A DNA stretch of 5,767 nt from Syntrophaceae bacterium (GCA_919902745.1 CAKKRN010000219.1:1-5767); one strand, 5' to 3'; numbered from the stretch's first letter, positions 1 through 5,390 are shown. The notes: generated from the letters alone by a model not told the origin. Numbers and translations are program-made.

Positions 1-261
1 GGCTTGAAGCTGAAGGAGATGGCCGCCGGGACGGGTCATAAAGGCAAGGTCCTGCAGGTGATGGACGCGGGAAGCTACATCTATCTGGAGGTGGAAGAAA
101 AGGGGAAGAAACTGTGGGTTGCCGCCCTCAAGATCAAGGCGGCCAAAGGCGACACGGTCGAGTTCCCCGACTCCCCGCCGATGGAAAATTTCCAGAGCAA
201 GACACTGAAGAGGACTTTCGACAAGATCATCTTTGTGGAGAATTTAAGGGTCGTGAAGTAA
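1..261 (+). CDS. NrfJ-related small protein, 3' part (5' end outside the window)
   Basis: The reading frame is open from the first base of the window and ends at TAA 259-261, leaving 86 readable codons. The visible part is short, rich in beta strand and lysine, with no cysteine and no membrane segment. It reads GHKGKVLQVMDAGSYIYLEV, then a KLWVAA strand, a GDTVEFPD turn, and a closing block PMENFQSKTLKRTFDKIIFV. That pattern (GKVL..MD.G.Y.Y..V, then PM.NF.SKTL.RTFD.I.FV) is the one I recall for the small proteins annotated as NrfJ-related in Geobacter-type genomes, where they are usually secreted and occur near cytochrome genes. The biochemical role of that family is not established. A TTG at 4-6 is in frame but lies at the cut edge, and no Shine-Dalgarno can be seen, so I treat the gene as truncated at its 5' end, probably missing a signal peptide. 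It is convergent with the cytochrome operon and has its own terminator. The family call is from memory of motifs and is moderately sure. Confidence 0.6.
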   Translation, partial: GLKLKEMAAGTGHKGKVLQVMDAGSYIYLEVEEKGKKLWVAALKIKAAKGDTVEFPDSPPMENFQSKTLKRTFDKIIFVENLRVVK

Positions 262-283
262 CATACGACTCTCTGATTTGCCG

Positions 284-314
284 GAGGGAGGGATAGAACC
301 CTCCCTCTTTTATT
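284..314 (+). terminator. Rho-independent terminator of the NrfJ-related gene
   Basis: A perfect 9-bp stem, GAGGGAGGG (284-292) and CCCTCCCTC (299-307), encloses the loop ATAGAA and is followed directly by TTTTATT. It begins 22 nt after the stop codon at 261. There is no A-run on the other side, so it works only for the plus strand. Confidence 0.9.
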
Positions 315-374
315 CCTTCTTGGCGCCGATTCGTAGCAATCTTCTGAAATCATTCCAAATGCGGCGCTTCGCCC

Positions 375-423
375 GGTTATTTACAGATGAACCTCCCCGC
401 AGCAAGCTGCGGGGAATATAACC
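375..423. repeat. Palindromic repeat unit 1 (two-tier hairpin, CCCCGCAGC/GCTGCGGGG)
   Basis: The inner arms CCCCGCAGC (395-403) and GCTGCGGGG (406-414) match perfectly over 9 bp with only AA between them. An outer pair, GGTTAT (375-380) and ATAACC (418-423), closes a second tier. No U-tract follows on either strand, so it is not a simple terminator. It resembles the small interspersed palindromes common in Desulfobacterota genomes. That comparison is from memory, and copies elsewhere in this genome cannot be seen here. Confidence 0.6.
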
Positions 424-489
424 CGAAGAGATGTAAGAATAATCCTGCATTGAGACCTTTGAATTTCGCCCGGAACTCGATAAATCGAT

Positions 490-525
490 AGGGGTAGGAA
501 CGATACATTGGCTTGTATCGCCCCT
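490..525. repeat. Palindromic repeat unit 2 (AGGGG...CGATACA/TGTATCG-CCCCT)
   Basis: The arms CGATACA (501-507) and TGTATCG (514-520) pair perfectly around the loop TTGGCT. AGGGG (490-494) pairs with CCCCT (521-525) outside it, with a 6-nt bulge TAGGAA on the left arm. The layout of a GTAGGGGCGA-type half facing a TCGCCCC half is typical of a widespread class of bacterial interspersed palindromes. Here the left arm carries an insertion, which suggests an old, decayed copy. Confidence 0.5.
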
Positions 526-586
526 CCCTCCGAACCGGACTGGCGGATTTCCCGCATCCGGCGGAAGCAGGAGTCCTTTCAAGACC

Positions 587-604
587 TTCCCGCTTTCGCG
601 GGAA
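587..604. repeat. Palindromic repeat unit 3 (TTCCCGC-TTTC-GCGGGAA)
   Basis: A perfect 7-bp inverted repeat, TTCCCGC (587-593) and GCGGGAA (598-604), lies around a TTTC loop and is followed by TGACAAAGTGGGGG. The string CCCGCTTTCGCGGGAATGACA is a very common interspersed repeat core in proteobacterial intergenic regions (established pattern, recalled and not searched). It is probably one end of a longer decayed element starting near 535. Confidence 0.55.
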
Positions 605-654
605 TGACAAAGTGGGGGTATCTTTCATAGATCTCGCATTGGGTAAGGCGGGAT

Positions 655-695
655 AAAAATATAAGGCCGGCCCCCTTACGGGAAGCCGGCCTTAT
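655..695 (-). terminator. Rho-independent terminator of the porin-cytochrome operon
   Basis: A perfect 11-bp stem, ATAAGGCCGGC (661-671) and GCCGGCCTTAT (685-695), has further C/G pairing inside the loop. Read on the minus strand, the hairpin is followed by ATTTTTA (the plus-strand A5 at 655-659). It starts 38 nt after the dodecaheme cytochrome stop codon, so it closes that operon. There is no U-tract in the plus direction. Confidence 0.9.
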
Positions 696-733
696 GGCTA
701 TGCATCAGTGATGCGGTTTGATGTTACCTACAT

Positions 734-2932
734 TTACGGCCGGGCAGTACCCAGGTATTTCTTGGCAGCCGTCTTCTGCGCGGCGGTAAGCGCGGCGAAC
801 CCGTCTATCGTCGCGGTCATGTCGATGTCACCAAAAGTTCCATTGGTTATGAAGTCCATGGAATCCCACAGCAGCCGCTTGACATAGTAGCGGTTGTGGG
901 CGTAGCCGCCAGGATCATGTATAAGCAGGTTGATGTTGAACGCCGCCCCCATGGTGTCCTTCCAACTGGCAAGCCCATAAGTTCCTGCCCAGTTTGTAAA
1001 GGCGGTATTGACGCCTCCAACAACGTAAGCCGCCTTGTACCAGTACGGATACCCCGCGTAGAAGTGTATTCCCTTGCCCGCCATAGCGGCCTTGGCGGCT
1101 TCGATGGCGGCTTGATACTCCTCCTCCTCCTCCGTCAACTTGGCCGGGGTGAGGGCATAGTTGCCGGTATGACAGGTGGCACAGGCCGTGCTGGTAATGG
1201 CCGTGATCACGCCGGCGCTTTTCGTTACGTTTGTAAACTGATGCTTGTTGGCAGTGGACATATGGCAACCAACGCAGGGACCGTTGCTGCCGGTACCGGC
1301 AGCGGCCGCGGTACCGATCACGTCATGCTTAAAGTATGTGGGATTGACGTAACTTAAACCCGTATATTCATAGCCGGAGGTGCCGAAAACCTGGCCGCCC
1401 GCCGCCAGGTAGTGGGAGTTGAGAAAACTGCGGACGCCGTCGGCATCAGCATCGTTCTTGATGCTGTCGCCGGTCTCGCGCCCCGTATGGCACGCCAGGC
1501 AGACGTTGGATCCCGAAACGTCAGGATAGGTAGCCGTTGCGGCGTTGGTGTAGGTAAACGTGAGGGCGCCGGGCTTGCGCAACTTGCTGTCGGTGGAACT
1601 GGCCTTAGAGGCATCGGAGTGGCATCCCCAGCAGTAGAGAAGCTCATTCTGTTTCGATGAAACAACTGGTGGCCCTGCAGTCCAGCCGGCAAGGTGCGAG
1701 AAGTCGTTTAACGCCGCATTATATGTTGTCGGGCTTGTCAGGAAGTTTGAGACGCCCGTCGACGTATGGCACTGTTGACAGGCCTGGCGGTTGCTCGCAT
1801 CCCAGTCGTAGTGCTCCCAAGCAGGACCCGAGGTTCCCGTTACGCCTGCGACCATAACCGCATCGGTCAAGCCGACGCTGCGGTCATAGGTCCCATCAGC
1901 CTTCTTCGGATAGGCGTCCTGGGCGGCGTATTTCTGCGTAAGCAGGCCGCCAGCGTGGGCGGATTTGGCCCAGTCGGTGTATGTGGTGGCTTCGACCGCC
2001 GTATTGAGAACATATTTGCCCGCCGAGTTTCGGGTCAGATTCCCGGTATTCGTCGTAAAATCGTGGCTGTGGCAGTCCAAACAGGGATTGGCTTTATTGG
2101 TCCGTATGACATACCCTTCAATCGTGGTATTCGCCAGACCCACGCCCGTCGCCGGACTGTCATAATGGGTTGAGGCTATAACCCGGTACCAAGCGGAATT
2201 ATGGTAAAATGACGCTGTGGCACTGCCGTTGACGGTATTGCCGGAAGCCACCAACGTCCCGTCGGGATTGATGTAAGTGTGGCAACTGGTGCAGACTTTG
2301 TACTGGTCGTTCGTGCTGGCCGTCGCACTGCCTACCACCGAACTGGGAGCCCAGCCTGTGACCGTGCGGAGGGAATCCGGCTTGTGGGATTCATGACAGG
2401 TATTGCACTTGATGTGTTCGGCATCCGCGTCCGCAATGGTTCCCGGCGCGTTGACCTTGGCGTCCATAACCGTCTTATCGCCCGTATAGCCCGACGCATT
2501 GGCCAGAACCGCGCCCTGATGCGTATGACACCGATTGCACTTCTCTACAAACTCATCTGCGCCAGCCGCATGTCTCGAGCTGGCATACTTCACCTTGTCG
2601 GTCTGATTGTGACAAGTGACGCATTGACCCTGGGTGGGATCGGGATAGGGGATCGGGCCTACGCCATTATGCTGGCCGCCCGCACCGTGGCAGTCCTGGC
2701 ATCCGACGGATTTAAGATTGTGTACCGACGCCACGTACTTTGCCACCACAGCATTTCCTGTAAGCTTTTCAACCGTGGCGCTATGGCATGTCGTACAGGC
2801 CGTTTCGCTCACCTTAGACACGCCCGCGGCCGTGTCGCCCTCCTTGTTTCCGGACGATCCGCAACCGCTTATGACCAGCAGCAAGAAGCAGAGCGTCGCC
2901 ATAACAGCAAAACTGAGATATCTTTTGTTCAT
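734..2932 (-). CDS. Outer-membrane dodecaheme c-type cytochrome lipoprotein (OmcB-like, Pcc outer subunit)
   Basis: This 732-residue protein probably acts at the cell surface as the outer electron-exit subunit of a porin-cytochrome complex, passing electrons to extracellular acceptors such as metal oxides. It has a lipoprotein signal with lipobox ISGC (lipidated Cys24, followed by Gly, with no Asp retention signal) and a short flexible linker. There are exactly 12 CXXCH heme sites, with their first Cys at residues 46, 78, 104, 132, 176, 214, 284, 385, 434, 478, 553 and 584. Residues after 588 form a heme-free tail of about 144 aa, with a Glu5 run at 601-605 and an aromatic/His-rich block near 624-690. 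Size, heme number and lipobox match Geobacter OmcB (12 hemes, about 740 aa), and it is the last gene of a porin/octaheme/dodecaheme operon, as omcB is. The start is fixed by AGGAGG (2941-2946) 8 nt upstream. Orthology to OmcB itself rather than another Pcc paralogue is not proven. Confidence 0.9.
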   Translation of the reverse strand: MNKRYLSFAVMATLCFLLLVISGCGSSGNKEGDTAAGVSKVSETACTTCHSATVEKLTGNAVVAKYVASVHNLKSVGCQDCHGAGGQHNGVGPIPYPDPTQGQCVTCHNQTDKVKYASSRHAAGADEFVEKCNRCHTHQGAVLANASGYTGDKTVMDAKVNAPGTIADADAEHIKCNTCHESHKPDSLRTVTGWAPSSVVGSATASTNDQYKVCTSCHTYINPDGTLVASGNTVNGSATASFYHNSAWYRVIASTHYDSPATGVGLANTTIEGYVIRTNKANPCLDCHSHDFTTNTGNLTRNSAGKYVLNTAVEATTYTDWAKSAHAGGLLTQKYAAQDAYPKKADGTYDRSVGLTDAVMVAGVTGTSGPAWEHYDWDASNRQACQQCHTSTGVSNFLTSPTTYNAALNDFSHLAGWTAGPPVVSSKQNELLYCWGCHSDASKASSTDSKLRKPGALTFTYTNAATATYPDVSGSNVCLACHTGRETGDSIKNDADADGVRSFLNSHYLAAGGQVFGTSGYEYTGLSYVNPTYFKHDVIGTAAAAGTGSNGPCVGCHMSTANKHQFTNVTKSAGVITAITSTACATCHTGNYALTPAKLTEEEEEYQAAIEAAKAAMAGKGIHFYAGYPYWYKAAYVVGGVNTAFTNWAGTYGLASWKDTMGAAFNINLLIHDPGGYAHNRYYVKRLLWDSMDFITNGTFGDIDMTATIDGFAALTAAQKTAAKKYLGTARP

Positions 2933-2959
2933 TGCCGATTCCTCCTCACCCGTATTGAA

Positions 2960-3658
2960 TTAATATGTTATATGACATTTCCTACATGTTCTTCCTTTAC
3001 TGTCATCCTTATACCTGTTCTTTATATCTCTCCAGTTTCTGGGATGGGGATTGACCTTCCCGCTGCTGTGGCACTGTATGCAGACATCCGCATCCGGGTG
3101 GCACGACTCGCAGGATTGCAGGTTCCGCCGCGCTTCAGCCGCATGATCCGAATTCCAGTTAAAGATCTGCGAGGTGACGGCCTTGCGATGGGATTTGATG
3201 CTCATGCTCCCTTTCGACCGTGTCTTGCTGTGGCAGTCCGAGCAGAAATTCGACTCGTGGCAGCGATAGCAATTCTGGGGATTGTCCGCCGCCTTGATCG
3301 AATGGATGGAAACAAAATCGGACCGGTGCGTCTTGGGCATGTACTCCCCTCTCCTCGACGGACTCCTCTGCAAATCGGGTTCGATGCCCCCGCCCTTGTG
3401 ACAGTCGATACAGAAGGACTGTTGATGGCAATCGGCGCAGTTGTTCCCCGCCCTCTGGGCAAGCAACTTGTGCTCCTTCACAAAGAAAGCCCCGTGATTG
3501 CTCATCACACCCGACCCGCTATGGCAATCTTTGCATTCATCAGCTTTGTTGCTTTTGAAGTCCCTGTGGTCAGTCCTGGCGAAGGACAAACAGACGAGGG
3601 CAATAAGAAGAAAGGCCGCCGACAGGAATATTACTTTAAATGCCTTATTGATTATCAT
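2960..3658 (-). CDS. Periplasmic octaheme c-type cytochrome (OmaB-like, Pcc inner subunit)
   Basis: The protein has 232 residues with an N-terminal Sec signal whose hydrophobic core spans about residues 9-24. It is probably cleaved after SFA (residue 27), so the protein is periplasmic rather than a lipoprotein. Eight CXXCH motifs start at residues 42, 74, 83, 130, 139, 183, 193 and 225. Six of them form three close pairs (CXXCH-X4/5-CXXCH), each preceded by a His exactly 11 residues before the first Cys (His63, His119, His172), so the core is a tandem triplication. By analogy with Geobacter OmaB (also 8 hemes) it should take electrons from periplasmic cytochromes and plug the inner mouth of the porin encoded just upstream, feeding the outer dodecaheme protein. 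AGGAG (plus-strand CTCCT 3664-3668) lies 5 nt before the ATG. The gap from the porin stop is 17 nt and to the next start 27 nt, which implies one transcript. The protein is Lys/Arg-rich. Confidence 0.9.
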   Translation of the reverse strand: MIINKAFKVIFLSAAFLLIALVCLSFARTDHRDFKSNKADECKDCHSGSGVMSNHGAFFVKEHKLLAQRAGNNCADCHQQSFCIDCHKGGGIEPDLQRSPSRRGEYMPKTHRSDFVSIHSIKAADNPQNCYRCHESNFCSDCHSKTRSKGSMSIKSHRKAVTSQIFNWNSDHAAEARRNLQSCESCHPDADVCIQCHSSGKVNPHPRNWRDIKNRYKDDSKGRTCRKCHITY

Positions 3659-3675
3659 GGTCTCTCCTCACATGT

Positions 3676-4893
3676 TCAATAGTTTATCTGAATCGCTGCA
3701 TAACCTTGATAGTTGCTGTCGTAATTGAAATTGACATTATTCTCGACCCTCACAAGGGCGCTGACGATCTTGCTGAATTCGTAATTGACGCCGCCCCAGT
3801 ATTTCTTAGCGCTTCCCTCGCGGGAGGCCTCCCGTCGGAAATCATCATAATCGATCCCGGCCAAAAGCGCCGCCTTGGAGATCTTGTACTCGCCATAGAG
3901 TCGGATACCGCTAAGTTCGCCGGCATATCCGTTCCTCTTTTCATAGGTTGCATTGATGGTGAGATCTTTGATCGGACGGGCAAGAAAACCAACCTCATAC
4001 GAATCGGCAGTCGCATCACCGCTAAAATCTTCCTTGGCGTATTTGACGCTGACCCGGTAGTTGTTGGTCAACTGGTACTCGGCGGAAATGCTCTTTTCCT
4101 TGTACTGGTCGACGGCAAAAATACTGTAAATGGAGGAGATGTCAAACGTAGGATAACTTTGATAATACTCGCCGCGAAGGGTTAAATCTTTGAGAGGTGT
4201 CACCTTCGCGCCAAAAAGCATCTCATTGTAAGATTCTGAAATGGTGTCATATTTCAACCGCCCGTAAAAATTGGCTATGCCGCCAATCGGGGTGGTGGAA
4301 AAATCGAGACCGACGTTTTCTCGCGCCACGTCGGTGTCACTGTATTTTCTTCCATAACTCACTTCAACATGGGTATTTTTTATCGTATCCAGATAAACGC
4401 TCATCCCTGTGAGGGCATCCCCTCTTGTCCCCGTGTCCCTCTTGTCATCAAATATCACATGCCTCCCACCGAAAACGGTAATCCCCATCGGACCCAGATT
4501 TTTCATATCCACGTGGAGACCATCTATGGTTCCGGAAACCGCCGCGGCGTTCACATAGGTTCTTCCGGCCCTTAAATCGAGATGTTCCTTGAAGGCATCC
4601 CGATAATCCACGTAAAAATAATACAATCTCCCCTGGAGATCTTGACTCGTTGACACCTGTTTGGTAGCCCTTCCGTACCCGTAAATGTTGATCTTCCCTT
4701 CTTTGTCCAGCTTGGTGGCATTCACCCGCAAATACTCCGCAGCATCCTGCAGGGTTTTATCTTTATCGGCAGCCAAGATATCTTGGTACCACAGATATTG
4801 CGTCGAGCTGGTCAGCTTTACCTCCGCCGCATGAGAGAGCAATGGCACGCATGCAAGAGCCATCAGAATTGCCAAAAATTTCATAACCCTCAT
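3676..4893 (-). CDS. Outer-membrane beta-barrel porin of the porin-cytochrome complex (OmbB-like)
   Basis: The 405-residue precursor has a signal peptide (hydrophobic residues about 5-19) likely cut at SHA/AE, after residue 22. The mature part has no cysteine and no heme motif. It shows long runs of alternating polar and hydrophobic/aromatic residues typical of amphipathic beta strands (for example GRLYYFYVDYRDAF, HVEVSYGRKY, AEYQLTNNYRVSVKYA) and ends in an aromatic residue (QINY), as barrel proteins do for Bam-dependent assembly. Such a porin gene directly ahead of an octaheme and a dodecaheme cytochrome is the diagnostic layout of the Pcc operon; OmbB is the corresponding Geobacter porin and has similar length. 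It would form the insulating sheath that lets the two cytochromes meet across the outer membrane. AAGGAGG (4901-4907) lies 7 nt before the ATG at 4893, which favours this start over Met4. As first gene it follows a leader of about 120 nt from a putative sigma-54 promoter. The barrel call is confident; the partner role comes from context. Confidence 0.85.
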   Translation of the reverse strand: MRVMKFLAILMALACVPLLSHAAEVKLTSSTQYLWYQDILAADKDKTLQDAAEYLRVNATKLDKEGKINIYGYGRATKQVSTSQDLQGRLYYFYVDYRDAFKEHLDLRAGRTYVNAAAVSGTIDGLHVDMKNLGPMGITVFGGRHVIFDDKRDTGTRGDALTGMSVYLDTIKNTHVEVSYGRKYSDTDVARENVGLDFSTTPIGGIANFYGRLKYDTISESYNEMLFGAKVTPLKDLTLRGEYYQSYPTFDISSIYSIFAVDQYKEKSISAEYQLTNNYRVSVKYAKEDFSGDATADSYEVGFLARPIKDLTINATYEKRNGYAGELSGIRLYGEYKISKAALLAGIDYDDFRREASREGSAKKYWGGVNYEFSKIVSALVRVENNVNFNYDSNYQGYAAIQINY

Positions 4894-5023
4894 TGCCCCG
4901 CCTCCTTAAGTTATCTTATAAATATTTTTTTATTTACCATGCTGTCATTAGGTGGCTCGAATAACCGGAGCGTATAATTTCAAAGCGGCAAAACGGCCCG
5001 CACTGATAGATGTGTTATTAATG

Positions 5024-5039
5024 AGCAATGAACATGCCA
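5024..5039 (-). promoter_or_regulatory. Putative sigma-54 (-24/-12) promoter of the porin-cytochrome operon
   Basis: The minus strand reads TGGCATG-TTCA-TTGCT. Against the sigma-54 consensus TGGCACG-N4-TTGCW there is one mismatch, and the invariant GG and GC dinucleotides are exactly 10 nt apart. The downstream bases are A/T-rich (CATTAATAACA). Transcription would start near 5013, giving a leader of about 120 nt before the porin ATG. Promoter function is inferred from the match alone. Confidence 0.65.
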
Positions 5040-5067
5040 GGGCGGCATATTTTAAGTTTATTTATAG

Positions 5068-5080
5068 AATCATACAGTTA
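5068..5080 (+). promoter_or_regulatory. Possible IHF binding site
   Basis: AATCATACAGTTA matches the IHF consensus WATCAANNNNTTR except at the sixth base, and it has an A/T-rich flank (5048-5067). It sits between the minus-strand -24 element (5037-5038) and the palindrome pair (from 5107), where IHF bending usually helps an enhancer-bound activator reach sigma-54 polymerase. The consensus is loose and the region is A/T-rich, so a chance match is quite possible. Confidence 0.25.
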
Positions 5081-5095
5081 TACCATTCGAACCAT
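5078..5095 (-). pseudogene. Possible istA start relic next to the palindrome pair
   Basis: On the minus strand, AAGGAGG (plus-strand CCTCCTT 5101-5107) stands 5 nt before an ATG at 5095. That frame reads only MVRMV before TAA (5078-5080), then stays open for about 19 codons (LYDSINKLKIC...). An excellent ribosome site serving a five-codon frame, directly inside TGGTGAT/ACCAG-type repeats, is what the broken left end of an IS21-family element (transposase gene istA) could look like. No transposase domain is present, so this is a weak call. Confidence 0.25.
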
Positions 5096-5106
5096 TTTTG
5101 CCTCCT

Positions 5107-5150
5107 TCCGAGCTGGTGATATGACCAGTTCGGAGTGGTGATTTTACCAG
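5107..5150. repeat. 28-bp palindrome plus related dyad, candidate enhancer (UAS) or IS21-type end
   Basis: The arms TCCGAGCTGGT (5107-5117) and ACCAGTTCGGA (5124-5134) are inverted copies with one mismatch, around GATATG. A second, shorter dyad, TGGT-GATTTT-ACCA (5136-5149), repeats the core 22 bp further on; the shared pattern is TGGTGATxTxACCAG. The centre of the pair is about 118 bp upstream of the predicted minus-strand start and 132 bp upstream of the plus-strand start. That suits an activator site serving both sigma-54 promoters. The pattern also resembles the repeated terminal sequences of IS21-family elements. Confidence 0.6.
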
Positions 5151-5237
5151 CTTTATCGAACATCGGCAAGCATCATTTCCTCTCGGCGCATCACAAATCT
5201 GCTTAATGACGGGACATTAACGTCTGTCGACCTACTA

Positions 5238-5253
5238 TGGCATATTAGTTGCG
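5238..5253 (+). promoter_or_regulatory. Putative sigma-54 (-24/-12) promoter of the receiver gene
   Basis: The plus strand reads TGGCATA-TTAG-TTGCG. The GG (5239-5240) and GC (5251-5252) are exactly 10 nt apart and TGGCA and TTGC are intact. The mismatches to consensus are the T and A after TGGCA and the final G. A/T-rich sequence follows. The start would be near 5264, giving a leader of about 127 nt. The match is weaker than the opposite promoter, but its shared TGGCAT form and outward orientation support it. Confidence 0.5.
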
Positions 5254-5326
5254 AATGATTTTAGACTGTTAAGCAAAAGAGGCGGAAACGGGGAAAAAGA
5301 AGGCAACAACCAGCGGAATCCGGTCC

Positions 5327-5357
5327 TTTTGAGTAACTTATAAAAAGTTGCTCAAAA
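5327..5357 (+). promoter_or_regulatory. Leader hairpin / inverted repeat upstream of the receiver gene
   Basis: TTTTGAGTAACTT (5327-5339) and AAGTTGCTCAAAA (5345-5357) form a 13-bp stem with one U-G pair and a 5-nt loop, ending 33 nt before the receiver ATG. No U-tract follows on either strand, so it is not a standard terminator. It could be an operator, a transcript-stabilising hairpin or an RNA regulatory element. TATAAA (5339-5344) lies in its centre but has no recognisable -35 partner. Confidence 0.45.
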
Positions 5358-5390
5358 AATAAAGCGCCCGGGGGGACGTGGGTCGTTAAT

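Larger units (their letters stand above)
315..654. other. Gene-free convergent intergenic stretch filled with palindromic repeats
   Basis: No credible gene lies here. The open frames present run through hairpin repeats and lack ribosome binding sites and recognisable protein features. The stretch holds at least three distinct palindromic units, listed separately, plus a weak stem GGCG-CTT-CGCC at 363-373 and an imperfect hairpin at 535-561 (CCGGA...GCGG loop CCGC.TCCGG). It separates two genes that converge, a usual place for REP- or MITE-like elements to persist. I see no promoter, tRNA or CRISPR-type array. Confidence 0.6.
4894..5390. promoter_or_regulatory. Divergent control region between the porin-cytochrome operon and the receiver gene
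   Basis: This 497-bp gene-free stretch holds two outward-facing sigma-54-type promoter matches (5024-5039 minus, 5238-5253 plus), a central palindrome pair (5107-5150), a possible IHF site (5068-5080), a small inverted repeat TTAATG-N6-CATTAA (5203-5220) and a leader hairpin (5327-5357). The A/T-rich block at 4911-4935 lies just ahead of the porin Shine-Dalgarno and could keep that ribosome site unstructured. I see no tRNA, and no cyclic-dinucleotide (GEMM-type) riboswitch consensus in either leader. Confidence 0.6.

Noticed and set aside
4..6. TTG as the true start of the NrfJ-related gene
   Set aside because: The window edge hides any ribosome site and the frame is open to the edge; related proteins as I recall begin further upstream with a signal peptide.
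310..628. Minus-strand open frames of 83-90 codons in the repeat-rich spacer
   Set aside because: They read through hairpin repeats and the terminator region, have no ribosome site and no protein-like features.
315..654. CRISPR array
   Set aside because: The palindromes are all different and irregularly spaced, with no repeated unit and spacer pattern.
896..2173. Several plus-strand and off-frame open frames of 66-153 codons inside the dodecaheme gene
   Set aside because: Overlapping shadows of the real frame with arginine/glycine-rich, non-protein-like sequence.
2279..3682. 467-codon open frame on the plus strand
   Set aside because: It lies antisense across both cytochrome genes, has no ribosome site or recognisable domain, and arises because heme-gene codons lack stops in the opposite frame. 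The minus-strand proteins with 20 CXXCH motifs are clearly the real products.
4849..4851. Cys15 of the porin as a lipidation site
   Set aside because: The residues before it (ALA) do not fit a lipobox because position -3 is Ala; a standard SHA/AE cleavage site follows at residue 22.
4894..5013. Cyclic-dinucleotide (GEMM) riboswitch in the porin leader, as found ahead of some Geobacter cytochrome genes
   Set aside because: I find none of the conserved GEMM core strings; only small, weak hairpins are visible.
5327..5357. Leader hairpin as a transcription terminator
   Set aside because: The stem is A/T-rich at its base and is followed by A residues, not a U-tract, on either strand.
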